Source: Sindora glabra (taxonomy: Eukaryota; Streptophyta; Magnoliopsida; Fabales; Fabaceae). From it: a stretch of DNA of 64,000 nt. A program made the translations under genes and the position numbers. The notes below the pieces were generated by a model. The model was not told where the DNA came from, did no database searches, and saw nothing but the letters and a program-made list of their open reading frames with translations. Positions 46,151 to 57,039 of this stretch are shown one piece after another. The DNA is taken from positions 11,667,868 to 11,731,867 of the forward strand of contig CM035225.1 in assembly GCA_020226215.1 (NCBI GenBank), written 5' to 3'. The stretch's first letter is position 1. Each line of letters begins with the position of its first letter.

Positions 46151-47689
46151 TGTTTTTTTATTTATTTTTATTTAAAAAATGATAATATGCATAAATTGAA
46201 ATATAATATTTCACTTGTCATTAATTTTAAATCAAAATTTTAATATAAGAACAGATTAAAATTTAAAGCAAAAAATGAAATTTCAAAAAGGATACCTATT
46301 TTTTCATTAATTCAAGTTAAGAAATTCATATAATAAAGATCCAAAAGATAGCATATTATTTCTGTAAACTTTTATACATCAATAGCATGAAGAAATTTAG
46401 ATATTCTCTACATTTAAGTCATGAAATTCTTCCACATCATCTTCATCATCAATTCTTTCCTGTCACAAATTACAAAACTAAAATTAATTATTATCAAACA
46501 TAATATCACTGATCAAAATTCATACTATAATTTGATGCATTTGATAAATTTTATAACAATATCTAAATGATTTGCCACTGTAACTTTTAAAAATTATTAT
46601 CAAACATAATATCACTAATCAAGAGCCATACTAAACGTTATCCTCAGACAATGAGAGATTGCTGTACCCCACAAACTATTTTGGATTCCATTTCCTTTAA
46701 GTGAAATGCATGAAGTGACTGTGAAGCAACTATATAAGGACATAACGTTTTAGCATCTGTCACTTACTGATAAGAATAACCTCAGGAGATTACGCACAAT
46801 AATAAAAAACCATTTGAAAACATGAGATTAGAAGCACTACTTAAATATAATCTAATATATATAATTAAATTTTTCTGTATGGTGGTGTGTGGGAATTGAG
46901 AAAGTGACAACCAAATCAGTCAAAACTCAGAAATTACAAGAAGTTATTAATATTCGTGCAATTCCAGAACTCTTTCTTCTAATTCCCCCACTCCAAAACC
47001 TCGATTTGAATATAGTCAATATGAGTAGATATTTTATTGTTAGTCCTTATTTACAAAATTAATATAGTCAATATGAGCAAGTAAATGAATGAATATATCA
47101 ATATTTTTTGGGTAATTAATTATCTGATATTTAATTTCTGTTTCATGCTGTCAGATTGAAATGCACTCATCCTTGCTATGGAGCATCTAACAAAACAGTT
47201 GGAATAAACAGCAAAGTTACAAGTGATAAAATTTGCACCCTTTAATCAAGGATGGGAATCAGACAAAATGAGTTATGTTTGATTAAAAAAATAGTAACAA
47301 TATGAAACATAATATTTTTATGATAAACATAATCTTTTCAAACTATTTCATTAATTAATTTCTATATTTGTGATAATATGAATATTTTTATAACTTTTTA
47401 TAATTTCGGATTATGGGATAGTCTTAAGCTTCCTATCACATTTTCATATTTTTACTATAATAAGAACTCCAAGCAATCAAAAAATTACCTCTAGTATCGA
47501 TTATCACAGTAGCAAACATTAGAAGGTAACAAGAAGAAAATAATAAAATTACCTGCATTATACCACAAAATAAGATAGATTAATATATAATGCTATAAGC
47601 TTTTGTAAAAGGAAAAAAATAAATAGATCTATTATTACTTGAGTATTCTATAATACTATTTATAATATACAAAAGCTAAACTACTCCAT
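46151..47689. other. CACTA-2 interior without a recognised gene
   Basis: No TnpA-like frame can be read. A 30-bp phrase, TTATTATCAAACATAATATC followed by ACT, is repeated at 46485 and 46594, a local duplication of 109-bp offset. Confidence 0.35.
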
Positions 47690-50600
47690 AAAGTCTCATG
47701 TGGTATCCTCATATTTAGAATCATTTTCATATCAAACTTCATCCACATTTCTGAGAGCAATAGATGAAGTTATTTCAATAACAATAGTTGGTGTGTCTTT
47801 TCTTGCTAATTCAAATTCACCATTATCATCTTGAGATCCAAAAAATTTCATCAAGTGATCAGATGGCTCATTCCCATAATGTTCATAAGAATCAAACTAT
47901 GATAAATAATTGATGCAAAATAAGTCTCTAGGAATTATCTTCATAACATAATGCTTGTTTTCATCAAATAGATCTTGAACATAGAAGCATTGGTGCACTT
48001 GATGTGCTAGCTCAAAAGACTCATCCTAATAACATCTTCGATTGAATAAAACATAAGTGAGTCCATATGCATCTTCTCTAACCTCAAACCAATCACACTT
48101 GAATAACACAACTTTGAAAGAGGCATAATAATCTAATTCGGTAATATCATTTATTCTACCATAGTAAGTTAGATTACTTGTGATTGGGTTCTCATCTTTT
48201 GAGCTTGCAAAGCTTTGAATTAATGCCACCAATGTCACACCACTATTTTAAGTTTTGCATCTTACATGATGACACCTAGTATGGAATCTATATCCATTGA
48301 TGAGATATCCAAAAAATTTTCTTACAACACTATTTGGTCTTCTAGACGATTCTATAATCCAATTTGGTACATTTGACTTCAAAGCATGAGATTCAAACTA
48401 AGTAATAAAATTTTCACTTTGACTTTTAGCTCTTTTCTATTTTGTCCCCCAAGACTGATTAGCCAATTCATTCTCAAGCTCTCTACAATATAAATAGTCA
48501 TATACTCAACATATAATAAAACATGCTTTTATTCAAAATAGACAAAGAGAAAACTTTAGTACCTAATATATTGTTGAACTGCATCACAATTAATCAAGAT
48601 ATATCTATGGAATTGGGTCCTTGATTTGTCATCAAGATAAAATATTATGTCTTTTTCTCCTCCTATAGGTTGACCTTTTTTTGAAAAAAAATTAGAATCT
48701 TGAACTTCCCTTGAACTACATTCATCATTATTTCGAGGCATTCTATTTAATCTAATTTGTACACCATCATGCAAATATCTAGAGCAAAAAGTCAAACACT
48801 CCTCAACCAAATAAGCTTCTACAATAAAACCTTTAAGCTGATTCTTGTTACGAGCATAAGATTTAAATCTTCTTATATATCTTATAGTGGATACATCCAT
48901 TGAAATTGAGCTAGACCACCCAATCATAATTCATTTGCAAGATGAATTAGCAAATGAATCATTATATCAAAGAAGCAAGGAGGCAAAATTCTTTCTAATT
49001 AGCAAAGTATCTTTGCAATTTCTACTTCCAAATTATCTATTTCTTCAATTGTAATAACTTTCTTACACAAACATCGAAAGAATGATTCAAGATGAATCAA
49101 AAGAATAGCAACATGGCTAGGTAATAAATTTATTGGTATTTGTAACAAGTAGTGTAACATAAAGTGTACATCATGAGTCTTGTAACTAGATTTTTTTCTT
49201 TCATTCATTTGCACACATTGAGATATGTTTGATGCAATACCATTCGGTAGTTTTTCTATCTTTAAAACCTTACAAAATGTGGTTTTTTTCTTTGTAGTCA
49301 TGGAGAAATAAGCTTTTACAAACTTGGTTTTGCTACCATCTTTTATTACCACTGGTTAAAGATTCTTACTTATTCCTAAATCTTGCAAATCAAAAGGAGC
49401 ATTTGCATAATCTTTTATCTTTCCTAGAATATCCAACAATGTCTTAACTATATTATCACATATGTTCTTCTCTATATGCATCACATCAAGATTATGCCTT
49501 AATGCAATATGTTGCCAATAAGCTAATTAAAAAAAATTGACCTCTTTTTTCCATGGACAACTAGTGCTTTTTTCTTTGTTTCTTTCCAAAAATATTTTCA
49601 AAATTCTTTAACTCCTCTAAGATTTGTGTTCCTTCTAATAGCAGTAGTGGACACTTAGTTTCAATTAGTCCATTGAAAGACCTTGCATCAAATCTCCAAG
49701 GATGATTTGCAGGTAAAAAAACACGATGACACATGTAGCATATTTTTCAACTATGTTTCAAATAGGATGAAGTAGTCCCATAATTATAACAAGGACATGT
49801 CAACTTTCCTCTAGTACTCCAAATAGATAACATAACATAAGTTGGAAAGTCACTTATAGTTCATAAAAGATCAACTTTCATTTGAAAAGTTTGATTCCTT
49901 AATGCATCATATATTTCTACACTTGGACCCACAAAACCTTTAATTCCTTAATTAAAGGTTGTAAGTACACATTAATCTTATTTCTAAGTGATTGTGGCTT
50001 AGGTATTAGTAAAGATAGTATGCAATATTTTGGCTTCATTCACATATAAGGAGGTAAATTATACGCCATTAAAAGCATGGGCCATGTACCAAAAGAATTA
50101 CTCAAGGTCCAAAATGAATTAAACACATCAATAATCAAACCAAGTCTTAGATTAAGAGGATCAATTGGAAAGTCATGATGAATTCTATTAAAATCTTTCC
50201 ATGATTAAACATCAACAGAATGCCTTATCTTTCATCCTTCATGTGGTCCTCCTCATGCCACCTCAATGTCTTAGCTATTTTTGAAAACATAAATAATCTT
50301 TAAAGTTTGGGAATTAAGGGAAAATGCCCTAAATTTTTATAAGCCACCTCATGAGTTTTCTTAAAAGATTCAATCTCCTTCCAATATAGCATACAATCAT
50401 TGGAACATGCATTAATCTTTTTATAGTTGAGACCTAAATTCTTTATCACAACTTTTGTTTTATTGAAGGAAGAAGGAATATTTAATTGTGATATAGCCTC
50501 TTTTAATAACTCTAAAAGAGCAGTGAATAATGCATTACTCCACCCGTGGAGACATTTTAATAGATACAATCAAATTGTAAATAATAAAGTGGAGAAATTT

Positions 50601-51035
50601 TTACAACTTAGATATAATTCTTGCTTTGTCTCATCCATTAATTTTAAAATTTTCTTTGCATTTTCATTGAGGTCTTCATATACAACTTCTGCATATGCCT
50701 CATTTTTAAATCTATCATTTAGCAACCCTTCAATGTCATTATATGAATCTTCATTACAATCATCATCCATGTCACCATCAAGATCCATTGATGTCAGCCT
50801 TTCTCATTGATTTACCCATATTTTGTAAACTTCTACCAGTCCATAACATATCAAATGGGTATAACAACATCTCTCTTTTTCCATTTACCATTGGCACACT
50901 TAGCACAAGGATAAAAAATCTCTTCTTCTTGAGGTCTTCCTCTAGCAAAAGCAAAATTTAGAAAAAATTGGACACCATCAATGTACTCATTGCCATGCCT
51001 TGGTAGATGCATCCAAGCTTTATCCTCATCATTTA
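47690..51035 (-). pseudogene. CACTA-2 TNP2 transposase, heavily degraded
   Basis: From high to low coordinate on the minus strand: the transposase-associated domain (RHGNEYIDGVQFFLNFAFAR, then CAKCANGKWKKRDVV) at about 50830-51020. Then ETKQELYLSCKNFSTL (about 50580-50640), KCLHGWSNALFTALLELLKE and NACSNDCMLYWKE (50300-50569), with the second zinc-like cysteine pair deleted. DVMHIEKNICDNIVKTLLD lies at about 49440-49500. DUF4218 follows at 48999-49352 (LPNGIASNISQCV, then KTHDVHFMLHYLL) and 48556-48927 (DVSTIRYIRRFKSYARNKNQ, then AEECLTFCSRYL-like). DUF4216 is at 48238-47700 (FASSKDENPI..LTYYGRIN, KVVLFKCDWF, then VQDLFDE). Stops and frameshifts occur roughly every 70-120 codons, so it is not functional. 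Confidence 0.8.
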
Positions 51036-54009
51036 ATATACTAAAAAAATCAAAATGAATTGGTATGATATAAATAATAACATAGAATTTTTGAAAATCT
51101 CTATATTATAAAAACAATATTAATCTAAAAGTATAAATTATCAAATTAAAAGAGGGAGATTTAATTAATTTTTACCTAGTATTGAAAGGCTACATCTTGC
51201 GATTTGACACCAAAATGATTTGTTGAAATTGTGTTAACTTGTATCAAGAGATAAACTAATAAAAAAAATGAGAATTTATTAATCTCACATGTATAGAAGA
51301 AATCAATATAATGTGTGCTGAAATAGTGCTGCCTCTATCAATATAGCTATATTGAAGAATGTGGACTCGAATTCAACAAGATATGCTGCCTATATTTAAG
51401 CAGCACCACATAGGTTTTCGTCTATGTAAGAGTGCTATACTTATTGTTCACTGATAGCTTGAGATAATGTCTGCATTACATTTCGTCTATGTAAGACTGC
51501 TATACTTCTGCAATATTTTTTTTTTCATTTTCATCTTTTCACATCACTTCATAATTATTAAATCTGTCAATTGCAATGTGAGGCACACGTTAAATCAATC
51601 CCCTCGGTATTAAGTAGTAACGTATAAAAGAAGCATCTTATATAGATGAGGTCCACCAAGACGACATTTGTAAAATTTAAATATATCCCCTACACAGTAC
51701 ATGGTATAGCATTCTTACATAGATGAAATCTTATGTGCTGTATACAATTACAGAATTATTCGTTATAAGATCATCACCTATTAACTTAAATATGTATACA
51801 ATTAATACAACTCAATATATAAAACAATGATGGAGTTAGGATTACAGAATCAGTGAAATATACGCAATTTCAATAATTTAATAAGATGAAATTTGTAAAA
51901 TAATGGAAATATTTTAATCGATGCAGATGTACATATAAGCTTAACAAAATTAATGAATACATCATCGTGTAAACACCAACTACATAAACATATCGATGCA
52001 CATATAATTAATGTTTTAATATAATAAAATTACTCTGGTGACGTATGGTTCTAATGTCAAGTTTCGGCTTCCATTGCCCCCAACCTCAGGTGAGGGGAGG
52101 GGGATTGTCAAATATAATAGGTCAATTATTTTCTCTCTTTCAGACAACATTCAATGTTTAGGATTTCAGTATCTGTTTCACCAAAGACTTTAATACCTAC
52201 AAGCTATACATTCAAATATACATATACACCGATTATGTACATACATAAATAGACACACCCCACGTATACGTATATTCATAAATCTTTAAACTAAAAGGAT
52301 TTTAACACATCATTTTTAAATGAATCGCACTTTACTTAAATAAGATTAATTGTGACCACGTTGTTCAATGCATGCCCAGCATTCTAAATATCTATGGAAG
52401 TCTTCAACTTTTTGCTTTGATCCATGAGGTTTTTTAATTAAAGGAATAACAGTACATGGGGCCACAAACAAAGATGGAGCCACTACGAAAAAGACGACTT
52501 GATAAACTGGGAAGGTTTCTTTTGACACAGCTGGTTGAAAATAAACTGCCTGGTCGTATTTATAAAAAAAAATAAAAATAAAAAACAAAGTTATCCATCA
52601 GAATTTACAGTATGTAAGAGATTTTTCATTTCGAGATTGTGTTTTAATTTATCAATCCAATGGCCATTTCTCTTATGGTACTACTTCCATCTGACCTGAA
52701 GCAGTAAACAGGAGCAATAAAGGATGCACAATAATCACAGGCACATTTTACATCATTGGAACTTGATTTTTTTTAACCCTTCGTCCAAAAGCCAAGAGGT
52801 CTACAGTTATATTTTTATTACACATGAACATTTTCAATCAGACCTAGGGGAATTGATTCCAGTCCAAAGGTATAGAAACATCCTATAAGCTTTGCATGTC
52901 ATTATAGAAATAGGATTTATGAATATTTGGTTAACCCCCATACCTGGAAATCAACAAAAAACCATGAAGAACATTTTCAAAGGGGGGAGGGGGATTGTCA
53001 AATATAATAGGTTGCAGGTTAACTACCATCTTCTTCATTCTAATAATTCAATTGCAAGTTATATTTCATGCTCTCCTAAAATCTACAACACCAAAAAACG
53101 TTATCCATCAAACGGAATCGGTTATATAGGTCAATTGGAAAATAATTCTTCTTAAGTTATTGACCTTTTAAGACTAGCTGTCTGATGCAGATGAAGGCAA
53201 AGCAAACACCTCAATTGTCAGTGCATTCTTGAAAATGTAGAGTAATTACTAGTAGTTCTATTTACAAAACTCACTCATTCACAACTCCTCACAAACTCGC
53301 CCACACTGGCATTTTCTAGGCTAATTGTGAACAGGACTTTACAACTTATATAAGTAGCTATTTATAATCTCATAAATTTTACTGCACATACTATTCATTT
53401 GTCATTTTTGTAATAATTGTACCTTAAAAAGAGACATGCAGCAATAACTAAGTCTAACATTGCTCTGTTGACCACTCAGTTTCTCTGTTATTAGATAATA
53501 TCTAATTTTTTTACTCATAAATATAATATAATATGAATTAAATTAGTTGTTATGAAATAAATAAATTTAAGTTTTATTGTGTGGTGTTTATAAGTATTGA
53601 TATAGTACTTAAAATAGAAACAGATTTGGTTGGGACCCTGACTTTCATCTTTCTAAGCATGATCAATGTCTAAAATGGTTCATGTATGTGTAGAATTCTT
53701 AAAGAAGAGCAAAACATTCTATTTTAGCCCTTAATTTATAATAAACAAGCAACATTTTAAATAAGGTCCTCTCCCCAGGTCCACTCCTTCCCCTAATCAC
53801 TCCTTCCCGGGTCCTCTCTCTCTCTCTCTCTCTTACCAAGTCCCAAATCCCTTTTTCCTACTTCCCTTCATTAGTAACAATGTTACCGACCAGTTCCCAG
53901 CAGCTACGGTAGCAACAACATTGTATTTACATAAATAAGAATAGCCAAACCCTCACTACTGTACCATGACCTTCATCATATCTTCTTCTACTTCAAATCT
54001 GAAGAGAAC
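51036..54009. other. CACTA-2 upstream arm, possible captured fragments
   Basis: No transposase reading frame. A minus-strand frame at 52346-52588 encodes a hydrophobic segment followed by KKPHGSKQKVEDFHRYLECW and looks more protein-like than chance, but I do not recognise it. A 28-bp G-rich sequence is repeated exactly at about 52094 and 52984. A (TC)n run lies at about 53815-53833. The GC-richer stretch at 53760-54008 continues beyond the nested element at 55675 and may be captured host DNA. Confidence 0.35.
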
Positions 54010-55674
54010 CACTACAAGAAAAAGAACCAACACCGACGACACTTTTAGCGGCGACAAAATTTCGGTCATCACTAAAGGTATTTCCGGTGACATTGTCGTC
54101 GGTAAAAGCGACGTGACTTTTTAGAGGAAGTCAGAAAGTTGGGCGGAAAAGAATTAGGCTTTTAGCGGCGACAAAAGTCGTCGCTAAAAGTCTAAAAAAA
54201 TTTTGGCGGTAAAATTTGGCCTTCAACGGCAACAATTGTCATCGCTGAAAGTCTTGGCCTTCAGCGGCGACAATTGTCGTCGTTGAAGATTTAGACTTTC
54301 AGCGACGACACTGTCGTCGCTAAAGGGGGGACCATCAGCGATGACAGTGTCGTCGCTGAAAGTCTTAAATCTTCAGATTGAAGGCCAAGACTTTCAGCGA
54401 CGACATTGTCGTCGCTGAAAGTCTTGGCCTTCAGCGACGACAATTGTCGCCACTGAAGGTCAAATTTTACTGCTGAAAATTTTTTAGGCTTTTAGCGACG
54501 ACTTTTGTCGCCGCTAAAAGCCTAATTCCAAATTCTGAGACAAGGCTTTAGCGACGACATTGTCGTCGTTGAAGTTCTCTCGGTCGTCGGTGAAGGCTTC
54601 AGTGATGACCGAAATTTTTTAGTCGTCGGTGAAAGTTTTGGCTATTTATTCGCGGCGCCTCCTCCCTCCTCATTTGTGCATTTGAAATTTTTGGAGATGA
54701 GGTAAATTTATGAACTTTCTCTTTCTTTTAAATTTTTTTATTTTAATATATTTATTTTTTATATATGTTGATATGTATTAATTTTGTATGTTGTATCTTT
54801 TAATTTGTTAGTTATTATTAGCACTTAACTTAGTTCGTGGAGAGTATTCAGAGTTGATCAGTAGATTTTTACCATTGAGGTACGTGAATAAAAAGTTATA
54901 ATATTTTTTTTGTGTAATAATATATTTAATTTACTCAAATAATTTGTAATAAATTAATAGAATTGATAGTATGTTTAATTTAATATGAAATTTCATATTA
55001 TTTAATTTTATATGTTGTAAATTTTAAATTTAACTTAGCATAAAATTTGTAAATATAATTTACAACTAGGAAGTCCGTATTATTTTTACCATTGCTTTAT
55101 GAGTATTAATTTTTTATGTTGAATCAAATTATTAGACATTATTAATAATATTACTGATATATTATAATTGTATAATTTATATTAAATTAAATTTAAAAAA
55201 AAATATTGAACAATTCAAGTTAATTAAAATAAAAAATATTTTAGATAATATATTATTTGAAATATATGATAATTTGAATTTAAATTTTTTTAAAAAAATT
55301 CAAAAAACCTTTAGAAGCGACATTTGTCGTCGCTATAGGCAAAATGTCATCGCTAAAGATCAGACTTTCAGCGACAACAAAGTCGTCGCTGAAAGTCAGA
55401 TCTTCAGCGACGACTTCTTTCCTTATAGCGACGACAAGTGTCGCCGCTAAAAATCAAATTTCAAAATTTTTTGAATTTTGAAATTATTTTCTGCGACAAC
55501 ATTGTCGTCGCAAAAGGTCGGACTTTTAGCGACGACAAATTGTCGTCGCTAATGACCTTTTCAGGGACAAACCTATACCGACGACATTTTTAGCGACGAC
55601 TTTTTCTTTAACGATGACCGAATACTTTTTAGCGACGACAAATGTCGCCGCTAAAAGTCTTTTTTGCTGTAGTG
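54010..55674 (-). mobile_element. Non-autonomous CACTA nested in CACTA-2 (1665 bp, TSD AAC)
   Basis: Ends are CACTACAAGAAAAAGAACC at 54010 and, reverse-complemented from 55674, CACTACAGCAAAAAAGAC, the same end as CACTA-1 at 17983. It is flanked by a perfect 3-bp duplication AAC (54007-54009 and 55675-55677). Both arms carry dense TTTAGCGACGAC/TTCAGCGACGAC repeats (54040-54640 and 55310-55660). From the right end inward to about 55080 it is the reverse complement of CACTA-1 17983-18710. It then jumps to sequence resembling 25053-25075 of CACTA-1 (AATACGGACTT, then AGTT.TAAATT). It has no transposase and is a deletion derivative of the CACTA-1 family, which would have to move it in trans. Confidence 0.9.
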
Positions 55675-55677
55675 AAC

Positions 55678-56519
55678 CATGGAAGAAGTCTAGAAAGACA
55701 TAAATCTAGCTTCCCTAAGTGACCATAATACTCCTCCTCACAAACACCAACAACCGCAACTTCCGAAACATCATCCTCCAAGACTTTCTCGCTTGTCCAT
55801 TGGCCAGAAAAACTCAAACCTCTTCCATTGTTTCTTCTTCTCCTCCTCCTTCTCATTCTCTTCTTCGTCTTCCTTCCCAATCACCCACAGTTCTGAACCT
55901 AGGTTCCATCCCTGAGTCTCAATTTATTATAATCCAACAGAACAAAGCCATGAAGATAGAGAGAAACAGGATAGATCAAGAGAAAAATACATCAAATAAA
56001 CACAGCCGTAAATAGGAATCGTGGAATAAGTAGGACAAATAAGGAGAAATAGAATAGATTAGGAAAAAAAATAGTTACCGTGATGTAAGCGATGAAGAAG
56101 ATGGAATGAAATGGTGAACCACGATAAGAAGCTCAGCTGAACTGATGAAACGTAGTCAGTGAGAAGACAAAGTCCTCCTTTGGCGAGACGAGAGGTTCGG
56201 CTTCGTCTGAAAAGAAGAGACGTTGAAAATGAATTTTATGTTGAATATAATTACTTTATGTGTCTTTAGAGCAGACCTTTAGAAAAATATATTAGAAAAT
56301 ATTTTTTTAAAAAAGTGTTGACAAGATATCAAATTAAATATTATTATATTTTAATATTTTTTAATTTTTATTAATGTATATTAATATTTTTAAGGCAAAA
56401 TTTTAAAAAATATAATTAAAATTAGTTTTAAAAGTATCATTTAGAAGTTTAAAAAGAAAAATAAATATATCATTTGATATAATATATATAATTTTTAATA
56501 TATACAATAATTTATAAAA
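55678..56519. other. CACTA-2 interior, GC-richer block of possible captured sequence
   Basis: 55680-56220 is noticeably less AT-rich than the surroundings and has a minus-strand frame (55629-55880) with a basic start and VCEEEYYGHLGKLDLCLSRL. It may be a captured gene fragment split by the nested element, but no family is recognised. The rest is AT-rich. Confidence 0.3.
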
Positions 56520-56800
56520 GAAACACAAAATTAATGTTGCTTATTCAATAATAAGCAATAGTTTTAATGTTGCTTATGAACTATAATTTGACAATATTAA
56601 TTTAATGTTATCTATTTTATGGTAAGCAACAATTTTATCTACTAACAGCTATTTAAGTATTGTCTATTATTGTTAGGCAACAATCTTTCTAGTGTTGCTT
56701 AATAAGTTAAAAATGAAAGATAACACTAAAAAAATATTGCCTATTTAAATTTAAGGCATCAATTTTTGATCATTTGCCATAAGTAAAAAATGTTGTAGTG

Positions 56801-57039
56801 CGGAAAACCCACTATTTTATTAAAGAAGGAAATGAAAAACTTACTCGCAAAAGTGAATATAGGTTTATCATTTTATTAACGAAAATGAGAAATCTATTTC
56901 CATTTTGGCTAAATTACACATAAGTTCATGTACTTTCATATGTTAAAGAACTGACATTTTTAAAAGGTTCAATTAATCATACAAATTATATACATTAAGT
57001 GGAAAATCCTCTCCATTGTCTCTCCTTGCAAATACTCAA
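56801..57039. other. Right part of the split tandem unit and RLP-linked sequence
   Basis: 56801-56903 completes unit B of the 141-bp duplication. The remainder to 57039 has no LRR pattern and may be intron or diverged exon sequence of the RLP gene. Confidence 0.5.

Larger units (their letters stand above)
45669..56800 (-). mobile_element. CACTA transposon CACTA-2, 11.1 kb, inside the RLP gene
   Basis: Termini are CACTACAACATTTTTTA at 45669 and its exact complement ending at 56800 (17-bp perfect inverted repeats). Subterminal regions at both ends share TAGGCAATATTTTTT.AGTGTT and further TTGCCTAT/ATTGTCTAT words. Flanking 3-bp sequences are CGT and CGG, a target duplication with one change. 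Inside, on the minus strand, lies a degraded TNP2/DUF4218/DUF4216 transposase (about 51035-47690). 51.2-56.8 kb is its upstream arm and contains the nested element 54010-55674. The transposase has many more stops than that of CACTA-1, so CACTA-2 is older. Confidence 0.9.
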
